Shown piece by piece: positions 8,934 through 16,074 of a DNA stretch of 64,000 nucleotides. A model generated the notes under the pieces. The model did not search any database and had not been told where the DNA came from. It saw only the letters and a list, made by a program, of their open reading frames with translations. Within the stretch, counting starts at the first letter, position 1. Each line of letters opens with the position of its first letter. The DNA is taken from contig DASXYG010000026.1 in assembly GCA_036502625.1 (NCBI GenBank), positions 7,164 to 71,163 of the forward strand. The letters run 5' to 3'. Both the position numbers and the translations under genes were made by a program. The stretch comes from DASXYG01 sp036502625 (GTDB lineage Bacteria; Actinomycetota; Actinomycetes; Streptosporangiales; Streptosporangiaceae).

Positions 8934-10288
8934 TCGACGATCTCGCCGGGAAGCTGCCGGACGGCCGGGTGGTCACCGACCCGGCCATCGTGGACGCGTA
9001 CCGGCGCGACCAGACCCATCCGATGGTGCCGGGCGTGCCGCTCGGGCTCGTCCGCGCGCACACCACCGGCGACGTCGTGACGACGCTGCGCTGGGCGAAC
9101 GAGAACCGCGTCCCGGTCGTACCGCGCGGCGGGGGCACGAGCCTCGCGGGCGGCGCGACCGCCGTGGACGGCTGCGTGGTCCTCTCGCTGGCCGCCATGA
9201 CGGCGATCCGCGAGCTGTCCGCCGACGACCAGTTCGCCGTGGCCGAGGCCGGGGTGGTGAACGCCGACCTCGGCCGGGCCGCCGCCGCGCAGGGCCTGAT
9301 GTACGCGCCGGACCCGTCGAGCTTCGAGGTGTCCACGGTCGGAGGGAACATGGCCACCAACGCCGGCGGCCTGCGGTGCGTGAAGTACGGCGTCACCCGC
9401 GACTCCGCGCTCGGCCTTGAGGTCGTGCTCGCCGACGGCCGGGTGATCGACACCGGCCGCCGTACGGTCAAGGGCGTCACCGGCTACGACCTCACCGGCC
9501 TGTTCGTCGGCTCGGAGGGCACGCTCGGGGTGATCACCGCCGCGACCGTGCGGCTGCGCCGCCTCCCGCGCACCGAGCCCGCGACGGTCGTGGCGTCGTT
9601 CGGCACGCTGCGCGCCGCCGCCGACGCCGTCTACGCGATCGTCCGCGCCGGCCTGGAACCCAGCATGCTGGAGCTGATCGACCGCGCGCACCTGCGGGCG
9701 CTGGAGGCGTACCGCCCCATGGGGCTGGACACCGAGGCGGCCGGCATGATCGTCGCGCAGAGCGACGCCGTCACCGCGCAGGCCGACGCCGAGGCCATGG
9801 CCAAGCTGTGCCGTACGGCCGGTGCCCGCGACGCGCTCGTGTCCAGCGACGCGACCGAGGCCGCCGAGCTGGTCGCGGTCCGCCGGATGTGCTATCCGGC
9901 CACCGAGCACCTCGGCGCGAACCTCGTCGAGGACGTCTGCGTGCCGCGCTCGGCGCTGCCGGAGATGATCGAGGCGGTGGAGCGCGCGGGGGAGCGGCAC
10001 GGCGTCATGACCGCGACCGTCGCGCACGCCGGAGACGGCAACCTGCACCCGGTGTTCATCTACGAGAAGGGCGGCACGGAGGTGCCCGAGCAGGTGTGGG
10101 CCGCCGCCGACGAGGTGTTCCGCACCGCCATCGCCCTCGGCGGCACCCTCACCGGCGAGCACGGCGTGGGCCGCCTCAAGCGCCGCTGGCTGGACCAGGA
10201 GCTCGCCCCGGACGTCCTGGACGTCCACCACGACATCAAGCGCGCGCTGGACCCGAACGGCATCCTCAACCCCGGCGCGGCCGTCTAG
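8930..10288 (+). CDS. FAD-linked oxidase, glycolate/D-lactate dehydrogenase (GlcD) type
   Basis: A 452-residue flavoprotein that oxidises a 2-hydroxy acid. The PCMH-type FAD-binding domain has VVPRGGGTSLAGGA near residue 65 and PDPSSFEVSTVGGNMATNAGG-type residues near 130. The C-terminal FAD-oxidase domain ends with HAGDGNLHP, TGEHGVGRLKRRWL and LDPNGILNPG. No GlcE or GlcF partner is present. The TTG start at 8930 shares bases with the TGA of the dehydratase (TTGA), indicating coupled translation. It may act on the product or precursor of the dehydratase; the substrate is not determinable. Confidence 0.85.
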   Translation: MIDDLAGKLPDGRVVTDPAIVDAYRRDQTHPMVPGVPLGLVRAHTTGDVVTTLRWANENRVPVVPRGGGTSLAGGATAVDGCVVLSLAAMTAIRELSADDQFAVAEAGVVNADLGRAAAAQGLMYAPDPSSFEVSTVGGNMATNAGGLRCVKYGVTRDSALGLEVVLADGRVIDTGRRTVKGVTGYDLTGLFVGSEGTLGVITAATVRLRRLPRTEPATVVASFGTLRAAADAVYAIVRAGLEPSMLELIDRAHLRALEAYRPMGLDTEAAGMIVAQSDAVTAQADAEAMAKLCRTAGARDALVSSDATEAAELVAVRRMCYPATEHLGANLVEDVCVPRSALPEMIEAVERAGERHGVMTATVAHAGDGNLHPVFIYEKGGTEVPEQVWAAADEVFRTAIALGGTLTGEHGVGRLKRRWLDQELAPDVLDVHHDIKRALDPNGILNPGAAV

Positions 10289-10300
10289 TGCCGGTGCGCG

Positions 10301-10491
10301 GCGGCGCGGACGTGAACGTGCCCCAGGCGGCCATCGCGCCGGTGATGACCGTTTCCAGCTCGGCGCGTGTGCCGCCGCCGCGGGCGGGCAGACCGTGCTG
10401 ATCCACCTGCTACGAGCTGGCCGACGGGCCGAAGGCTCTCGCGGAACTGGCGGCGCGGGCCACCATTGGCAGGCTCGCGCTGGTGCCCTGA
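10301..10491 (+). pseudogene. Decayed remnant of an NAD(P)H:quinone oxidoreductase / zinc-binding dehydrogenase
   Basis: The last 27 codons (10411-10491) read YELADGPKALAELAARATIG followed by RLALVP and a stop. This is the characteristic C-terminus of medium-chain dehydrogenase/quinone oxidoreductases. Just before it, in another frame, 10380-10406 reads AGGQTVLIH, like the start of the Rossmann region, and VPQAAIAPV (from about 10318) resembles the preceding segment. The roughly 200 residues in between are missing and frames are broken. No start codon with an RBS exists, so this is a deletion relic. Confidence 0.7.
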
Positions 10492-10509
10492 CCGGTCACG
10501 TACGGCCGG

Positions 10510-11853
10510 TCACGTGCGGATGGTGCGGCGGCGGATGGCCGGGGCCAGGAGGAGCTGGCCCACGGCCGCGCCGATCGCCAGCGCGGCGCAGACCGGCCAC
10601 AGCACGATCTTGCCGTGTGCCAGGAGCTGCGCGCCGCCCAGTGGCGCGACCAGCGCCGCCACCGACCAGGCGGCGCCGTTCAGCCCCTGGTAGCGGCCGC
10701 GCAGATGGTCCGGCGCGAGGTCGGCGATGATCGCCATGACGACGCTCATCGTGATGATCTCGCCGAGCGTCCACACCACGACCGCCGCGGCGTACGTCAG
10801 CGCGGACGACACGACGGCGTTCAGCCCGAAGCCGACGCCCACCACGGTCATGCCGGCGGCCAGTACGTGCGACCGGTCGCGGCGGGTCAGCCACGGCAGC
10901 ACCAGCGGCTGGACGATCACGATGACCGCGCCGTTGAGCGCGATGGCCGTGCCGTACGCCGAGGACGACAGGTGGTCGCGGCCCATCGCCAGCGGCAGCG
11001 TGGTGTACGCCTGCTGGTAGACCAGCAGGTACGACAGCGAGATCAGCACGTACGCCACCATCACGCGGTCGCGCAGCACCTCCGCCCACCCGCCGCGCCC
11101 GCCCGTCTCCTCGCTCGCGCGGGCGCGCGGCGGCTCGGGCACCAGCCGCCAGATCAGCGCGGCGAACGCGACGCAGGTGAGCGCGTCGATCCAGAACAGC
11201 AGCAGGAAGCCGTGGCGGGCCAGCATGCCGCCGAGCATCGTGGCGACCGCGAAGCCGAGGTTGATCGCCCAGAACAGCAGCCCGTACGCGCGCGGGCGCT
11301 GCGACTGGGGCACGACGTCGGCGACGAGCGCGCTGGACGCCGGGCGGTACAGGTCGACGGTGACGCCGTTCAGGAACACCGCCACGACCAGCAGCGGCAG
11401 CGCGGCGGCGTAGCCGAGCGCCACCATCACCACCGCGTTGGCGAGCATGCCGAGGCACAGCGACGCGCGGCGGCCGAAGCGGTCGGCGAAGTAGCCGCCG
11501 AGCGGCTGGGAGACCAGCGAACCGGCGCCGCCGACCGCCATCACCATGCCGACCTGCGTCACGCTCAGGCCGCGCGCGCCGGAGAGGTAGAAGGCCAGGA
11601 ACGGGATGACCATCGTGCCGAGCCGGTTGACCAGCGAACCGGTCCACAGCACCCAGAACGAGCGCGGCAGGCCGCCGAGCCGGTCGGCGATGAACGCCGC
11701 CGTACGGCCGGCCGGCGGAGCGGCGGGGGCGGGGTCGAGGGGCACGACGGGGTCGAGGGGGTCGACGGGGGTGATCGACGGTGCGGCGACGCCGTCGCCG
11801 GGCTGCGCGGTGCTCACGGTCACGATCGTCAGGGGGTCGCGCCGCGCCGCCAA
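10510..11853 (-). CDS. MFS transporter, paired with divergent HTH regulator (module 1)
   Basis: A 447-residue major facilitator with about 12 helices, the DRFGRR loop between TM2 and TM3, and a long Pro/Asp-rich cytoplasmic N-terminus. Resembles MDR-type MFS proteins (DHA1). The upstream frame allows TTG 11853; GTG 11824 (reading VSTAQPGD) is an equally plausible start that would drop 10 residues. It is divergently transcribed from a DUF5937-like regulator, with an inverted repeat in the 20-nt gap. Substrate unknown; the second module at 21.9-24.1 kb has the same pairing. Confidence 0.88.
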   Translation of the reverse strand: MAARRDPLTIVTVSTAQPGDGVAAPSITPVDPLDPVVPLDPAPAAPPAGRTAAFIADRLGGLPRSFWVLWTGSLVNRLGTMVIPFLAFYLSGARGLSVTQVGMVMAVGGAGSLVSQPLGGYFADRFGRRASLCLGMLANAVVMVALGYAAALPLLVVAVFLNGVTVDLYRPASSALVADVVPQSQRPRAYGLLFWAINLGFAVATMLGGMLARHGFLLLFWIDALTCVAFAALIWRLVPEPPRARASEETGGRGGWAEVLRDRVMVAYVLISLSYLLVYQQAYTTLPLAMGRDHLSSSAYGTAIALNGAVIVIVQPLVLPWLTRRDRSHVLAAGMTVVGVGFGLNAVVSSALTYAAAVVVWTLGEIITMSVVMAIIADLAPDHLRGRYQGLNGAAWSVAALVAPLGGAQLLAHGKIVLWPVCAALAIGAAVGQLLLAPAIRRRTIRT

Positions 11854-11858
11854 TCGAT

Positions 11859-11872
11859 TTAGCGTGGGCTAA
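11859..11872. promoter_or_regulatory. Inverted repeat TTAGC-N4-GCTAA, probable operator of module 1
   Basis: TTAGC (11859-11863) and GCTAA (11868-11872) fill almost all of the gap between the divergent MFS and HTH genes. The hexamer TAGCGT (11860-11865) within it also fits a -10 element placed 8 nt before the GTG of the regulator gene. Binding here would therefore cover the regulator's own promoter. Confidence 0.5.
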
Positions 11873-11873
11873 C

Positions 11874-12857
11874 GTGATCGAACTCGCGTTCTCCCCCGGC
11901 GACGTGGCCCGCGTCAGGTTCGCCTACTCCTGCCTGTGGGAGCTCAGCGAGAGCCTGCGCGTGCTCACCGGGCCGGGCGCGGCGGCGCTGCACATCCCGT
12001 GGGTCAGGGCCGTACGCGCGCGCGTCGACCCGGGCGACTTCCCGATGCTGCGCGCCATGACGCGTCCGTACGGCTACATCCCCGACTTCGTGACGCCGCC
12101 GCCCACCACGCCGCTGCCCGACCTGGACGCGGAGCTTGCGGTCGTGCGCGCCACGCCGCCCGAGGTCGTCACGCAGGAGACGCGGCGCTACCTGGAGGCG
12201 CACCGGATCACCTCCGTGCCGGACGCGCTGCGGCCGCTGCTCGACACGCCGCGCACCGCGCTGCGCGACCTGATCGCCGAGCTCACGGGGTACTGGGACG
12301 CGGCGATCGCGGACATCTGGCCGCGGCTGTCGGCGCTGCTCGAAGGCGACGTCCTGCGCCGCTCGCGGCTGCTGGCCTCCGGCGGCGCGTCGGCGCTGTT
12401 CGCCGACCTGCACCCGGCGGTGAGCTGGTCGGGGGAGCGGCTGTACATCGACCGGCCGTACGAGTTCGGCGACCGGCTCGACGGGCGCGGCCTGCTGCTG
12501 GTGCCGGGCGCGTTCTGCTGGCCGACCGTGCGCGTGCTCGTCGGCGGCGGCTACCAGCCGGGCGTGCTGTACCCGGCGACCGGAGTGGCCACCCTGTGGG
12601 AGCAGGCGCCGCCCGCGCCGCCCGGCGCCTTGGCCGCGCTGCTCGGCGCCACCCGCGCGGGCGTGCTGGCCGAGCTCGGCGAGCCCGCCGCCCCCAAGGA
12701 GCTCGCCCGGCGGCTGGCCGTCACGCCGGGCGCGGTCAGCCAGCACCTCGGGGTGCTCCGCGACGCCGGCCTGGTCACCGGCCACCGGGTGGGCCGGAAC
12801 GTCCGCTACGGCCGTACGGCGCTGGGCGACGCGCTCGTACGCCGGCCCGCCGGCTAG
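11874..12857 (+). CDS. ArsR-like winged-helix regulator with DUF5937-type N-terminal domain (module 1)
   Basis: A 327-residue protein with a long N-terminal domain of unknown function (residues 1-240, starting IELAFSPGDVARVRFAYSCL) and a C-terminal winged helix (about 255-325). The recognition region reads LARRLAVTPGAVSQHLGVLR with a wing LVTGHRVGRNVRYG. GTG 11874 is probably leaderless, since the operator abuts it and no RBS exists. It shares architecture with the protein at 21908-22888, and both are divergent from MFS genes, so it likely controls its own transporter. Its stop overlaps the convergent arginase-family gene by 4 nt. Confidence 0.82.
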   Translation: MIELAFSPGDVARVRFAYSCLWELSESLRVLTGPGAAALHIPWVRAVRARVDPGDFPMLRAMTRPYGYIPDFVTPPPTTPLPDLDAELAVVRATPPEVVTQETRRYLEAHRITSVPDALRPLLDTPRTALRDLIAELTGYWDAAIADIWPRLSALLEGDVLRRSRLLASGGASALFADLHPAVSWSGERLYIDRPYEFGDRLDGRGLLLVPGAFCWPTVRVLVGGGYQPGVLYPATGVATLWEQAPPAPPGALAALLGATRAGVLAELGEPAAPKELARRLAVTPGAVSQHLGVLRDAGLVTGHRVGRNVRYGRTALGDALVRRPAG

Positions 12858-13606
12858 GCCAGCAACTCGGCGAGGTGCGGGCGGAGGAGGTCGGCGCTGC
12901 CGCCGCCCGGGTGCCATGTGCAGCCCAGGCCGACGGCGGCCACACGGCCGGTGGCCAGCACCTCGCGCGCCGCCGCCAGGACGGAGGCGAGCCTCGGGCC
13001 GGGGGAGACCGGGAACTTCAGGCCGGGCAGGTCGTCGGCGTCGATGACGTCGAAGTCGATGTGCAGGTAGATCGGGCCGGGCGGCAGCGGCCCTGCGTTC
13101 GCGGTGGCCAGCGACGCCACGTCGCGCCTGCGGATCTTCGCGCTTTCCAGGTACGCCGCCTCCGGCGGGTCCAGGTCGCGGCCGTCCACCAGCAGCACCC
13201 GCTCCTCGGGCACCGGCCGCAGCCCCAGCGCCGCGGGCACCGTGGGCTCGCCGCCGCCGACCAGCGTGCGCAGCGGCGTGCCCCCGAGGTAGCCGGACGG
13301 GCTCGCCTCCTCGGTGTTCAGGTCGCCGTGCGCGTCGAACCACACGACCGACAGGTCGCCGGCCGCGCGCTGGACGCCCGCCACCGTGCCGAGCGCGGTC
13401 GTGCAGTCGCCGGACGCCACGACCGGCCGCGCCCCGCCGCCGATCGCCTCGGCGACGACCTCCGCCACCCGGTCGTACAGCGCGGCCATCCGCTCCCACG
13501 CCCCGCCCTCGGGCAGCTTCAGGCTCACGGCCTTGTCCGCGCCGATGGGCGCGTCGAGGTCCGGCAGGTACTCGTCCAGGTGGTACGGAACCACGATCCC
13601 CGTCAT
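12854..13606 (-). CDS. Arginase/ureohydrolase-family protein with atypical metal site
   Basis: A 250-residue ureohydrolase-fold protein. Metal-ligand motifs WFDAHGDLNT and HIDFDVID are present. The first motif, normally GGDH or GGNH, reads SGDC, so a Cys replaces the first His ligand, and the usual late Glu motif reads GLGCTWHP. It may hydrolyse a guanidino or formimino compound or be catalytically altered; arginase or agmatinase should not be assumed. ATG 13606 follows a TAGACT hexamer by 6 nt, suggesting a leaderless mRNA. It lies divergent from glnA2. Confidence 0.8.
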   Translation of the reverse strand: MTGIVVPYHLDEYLPDLDAPIGADKAVSLKLPEGGAWERMAALYDRVAEVVAEAIGGGARPVVASGDCTTALGTVAGVQRAAGDLSVVWFDAHGDLNTEEASPSGYLGGTPLRTLVGGGEPTVPAALGLRPVPEERVLLVDGRDLDPPEAAYLESAKIRRRDVASLATANAGPLPPGPIYLHIDFDVIDADDLPGLKFPVSPGPRLASVLAAAREVLATGRVAAVGLGCTWHPGGGSADLLRPHLAELLA

Positions 13607-13612
13607 GCCCGC

Positions 13613-13618
13613 AGTCTA
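13613..13618 (-). promoter_or_regulatory. -10 hexamer of leaderless arginase-family gene
   Basis: TAGACT on the minus strand, 6 nt before the ATG at 13606, with no Shine-Dalgarno. Confidence 0.5.
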
Positions 13619-13646
13619 GGAGCGGCCGCGCGCTGGGCGTGTCGGC

Positions 13647-13662
13647 GTAATGCGGACGAAAC
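13647..13662 (+). promoter_or_regulatory. Possible half GlnR box upstream of glnA2
   Basis: GTAAT (13647-13651), 6 nt, GAAAC (13658-13662) matches one a-b half of the Streptomyces GlnR consensus (gTnAc-n6-GaAAc, from knowledge). The following pair is not conserved. It lies about 32 nt upstream of a TACGGT -10 candidate (13694-13699). Confidence 0.35.
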
Positions 13663-13736
13663 ACGGGGAGGGCGATGATGGCGGCAGGACTGGTACGGTC
13701 CGCCGACACGTGTCGTTGATCACTGGGGGAGGCCGC

Positions 13737-15098
13737 GTGGACAGGCAGCAGGAGTTCGTGCTCCGGACGCTCGAGGAGCGCGAGATCCGCTTCGTCCGGC
13801 TGTGGTTCACCGACGTGCTCGGATACCTCAAGTCGGTGGCGGTGGCGCCGGCGGAGCTCGAGGGCGCGTTCGCGGAGGGCATCGGGTTCGACGGGTCGTC
13901 GATCGAGGGGTTCGCCCGCGTCTACGAGTCCGACATGATCGCCCAGCCGGACCCCGGCACGTTCCAGCTCCTGCCCTGGCGCGGCGACTCGCCCGGCGTG
14001 GCCCGCATGTTCTGCGACATCCACCTGCCCGACGGCAGCCCGTCGTACGCCGACCCGAGGTACGTCCTCAAGCGCGCGCTCGGCCGCGCCTCCGACATGG
14101 GATTCACCTTCTACACCCATCCGGAGATCGAGTTCTTCCTGCTGAAGGACGGGCCGAAGCCCGGCGTGAAGCCCGTCGCGGTGGACACCAGCGGCTACTT
14201 CGACCACACGCCGCACGGCACCGCGCACGACTTCCGGCGCGACGCGATCATGATGCTGGAGAGCATGGGCATCTCCGTGGAGTTCAGCCACCACGAGGGC
14301 GGCCCCGGCCAGCAGGAGATCGACCTCCGCTACGCCGACGCCCTCGCCACGGCCGACAACATCATGACGTTCCGGCTGGTCATGAAGGAGGTCGCGCTGG
14401 AGCAGCAGTGCTACGCGACGTTCATGCCCAAGCCGTTCACCGACTTCCCCGGCTCCGGCATGCACACCCACATGTCGCTGTTCGAGGGCGACCAGAACGC
14501 GTTCTTCGAGGCGGGCGAGCCGTACAAACTGTCCAAGATCGGCCGGTCGTTCATCGCCGGGCTGCTGCGCCACGCCCCGGAGCTGACCGCCGTGTGCAAC
14601 CAGTGGGTGAACTCCTACAAGCGGCTGTGGGGCGCGGTCACCCGTACGGCCGGCGCCGGCGGCGAGGCGCCCGCGTACGTCTGCTGGGGGCACAACAACC
14701 GCTCCGCGCTGATCCGGGTGCCGATGTACAACCCGCAGAAGGGCAGCTCCACCCGCATCGAGTTCCGGTCGCTTGACTCCGCGTGCAACCCGTACCTGGC
14801 GTTCGCGGTGATCCTCGCGGCCGGCCTCAAGGGCGTCGAGGAGGGCTACGAGCTGCCGCCGGGCGCGGAGGACGACGTCTGGTCGCTGACCGACGCCGAG
14901 CGCCGCGCCATGGGCATCGAGCCGCTGCCGCAGGGGCTGGACGAGGCGCTGCGCGTGATGGAGCGCAGCGAGCTGGTCGCCGAGGCGCTCGGGGAGCACG
15001 TCTTCGATTTCTTCCTGCGGAACAAGTGGGCCGAGTGGGAGGACTACCGGCGCCAGGTCACGGAGTACGAACTCGACCGCTACCTCTCGGTCCTCTAG
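13737..15098 (+). CDS. glnA2: Glutamine synthetase, type I, GlnA2-like
   Basis: A 453-residue GSI-type enzyme nearly collinear with mycobacterial GlnA2, whose N-terminus likewise reads MDRQ..EFVLRTLEER. Visible are FDGSSIEGFARV in the beta-grasp domain, the Glu metal ligands in HPEIEFFLL, the MPKPF and GMHTHMS active-site strands, and the NRSALIRVP Arg loop. The adenylylation-loop Tyr of GlnA (LYELPPEE) is absent; the corresponding region reads YELPPGAEDD, so control by GlnE is doubtful. GTG 13737 follows GGGGGAGG at 13725-13732. Some GlnA2-type proteins act as gamma-glutamylpolyamine synthetases, so the substrate may not be ammonia. Confidence 0.9.
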   Translation: MDRQQEFVLRTLEEREIRFVRLWFTDVLGYLKSVAVAPAELEGAFAEGIGFDGSSIEGFARVYESDMIAQPDPGTFQLLPWRGDSPGVARMFCDIHLPDGSPSYADPRYVLKRALGRASDMGFTFYTHPEIEFFLLKDGPKPGVKPVAVDTSGYFDHTPHGTAHDFRRDAIMMLESMGISVEFSHHEGGPGQQEIDLRYADALATADNIMTFRLVMKEVALEQQCYATFMPKPFTDFPGSGMHTHMSLFEGDQNAFFEAGEPYKLSKIGRSFIAGLLRHAPELTAVCNQWVNSYKRLWGAVTRTAGAGGEAPAYVCWGHNNRSALIRVPMYNPQKGSSTRIEFRSLDSACNPYLAFAVILAAGLKGVEEGYELPPGAEDDVWSLTDAERRAMGIEPLPQGLDEALRVMERSELVAEALGEHVFDFFLRNKWAEWEDYRRQVTEYELDRYLSVL

Positions 15099-15188
15099 GC
15101 CGCGGGTACGTCCACCCCGCTGTCACGTTCGGCGCGGCCGCCTGGTCCCAGCAGAGTCGTGGGCGATGATTTCAGGGGTGATCAAGCG

Positions 15189-16010
15189 ATGAAGCGAGTT
15201 CTGGTGACCGGCGGCACGGGCGTGCTCGGCCGCGAGGTGGTGACCCGCCTGGCGGGCGCGGACGTCCGGGTGCTGAGCCGCAAGGAGAATCCGCGGGTGC
15301 CCGACGGGGTCACCGCCGTACGCGGCGATCTCGGCACCGGCGACGGGCTGGCCGCGGCGGTGGCGAAGGCCGACGTGATCGTGCACGCGGCGAGCAACGC
15401 GGGCTTCGGCGACGCGTTCGCCGACGTCGCGTCCACCGGGAAGCTGCTCGACGCGGCGCGCGCCGCCGGGGGAGCGCCGCACCTGGTCTACGTCTCCATC
15501 GTGGGCGTCGACCGGGCCCGTTACGGCTACTACCGCGCCAAGCACGCCGCCGAGCGGCTCGTCGAGGAGTCCGGGCTGCCGTGGACGGTGCTGCGGGCCA
15601 CCCAGTTCCACGACCTCGCGTACACGATCGTGGCGCTGCTGGCGCGCAGCCCGGTGGTGCCGGTCCCCGTCGGGTTCCGCGCCGACCCGGTGGACGTCCG
15701 CGACGCCGCCGACCGGGTCGCCGCGCTCGCGCTGGCCGGCCCCGCGGGCCGCGCCCCCGACCTCGGCGGGCCGCGCACGCTGACGCTGCGGGAGCTCGCG
15801 CGGATCTACCTGGACGCCACCGGGCGCCGCAGGCTCCTGCTCGACGTTCCGGTCCCCGGCAAGGCGGCCGCCGACATGCGGGCCGGGATGAACCTGCTCC
15901 GCCCGGCACACGTGCCGAGCGAGCGCGGGGAGCGCACGTTCGAGGACTACGTACGCGACAGGGTCGCCGCCGACGGCGGGCGCTCCCTGCCGTACTCGCT
16001 GAAGCGCTGA
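15189..16010 (+). CDS. NAD(P)-binding NmrA/SDR-type oxidoreductase
   Basis: A 273-residue atypical short-chain dehydrogenase. The Rossmann motif VTGGTGVLGREVV stands at the N-terminus, then DVIVHAASN. The YYRAKHAAE segment keeps a Tyr-x-x-x-Lys pair. A C-terminal half typical of NmrA/NAD(P)H-quinone-reductase-like proteins follows (WTVLRATQFHD). ATG 15189 is preceded by AGGGGTG. It is transcribed alone in a 90-nt gap after glnA2 and converges on the FG-GAP gene. Substrate unknown. Confidence 0.82.
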   Translation: MKRVLVTGGTGVLGREVVTRLAGADVRVLSRKENPRVPDGVTAVRGDLGTGDGLAAAVAKADVIVHAASNAGFGDAFADVASTGKLLDAARAAGGAPHLVYVSIVGVDRARYGYYRAKHAAERLVEESGLPWTVLRATQFHDLAYTIVALLARSPVVPVPVGFRADPVDVRDAADRVAALALAGPAGRAPDLGGPRTLTLRELARIYLDATGRRRLLLDVPVPGKAAADMRAGMNLLRPAHVPSERGERTFEDYVRDRVAADGGRSLPYSLKR

Positions 16011-16016
16011 CGCCGA

Positions 16017-16046
16017 TGGCCACCGGCCGGTGCGGGCCGGTGGCCA
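16017..16046. terminator. Convergent hairpin terminator
   Basis: TGGCCACCGGCC (16017-16028) pairs perfectly with GGCCGGTGGCCA (16035-16046) over a 6-nt loop, between the convergent NmrA-like and FG-GAP genes. Confidence 0.65.
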
Positions 16047-16074
16047 CCAAGTGGTCGGTGCCCCGAAGAGAGTG

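Noticed and set aside
11859..14999. Very long open frames on the minus strand across glnA2 and the neighbouring HTH and arginase-family genes
   Set aside because: They overlap clear genes, are rich in His/Arg/Gly/Val from reverse-reading GC3-biased codons, and show no family motifs. The same applies to other long antisense frames, for example across lipA, pepA and the ctaCD operon.
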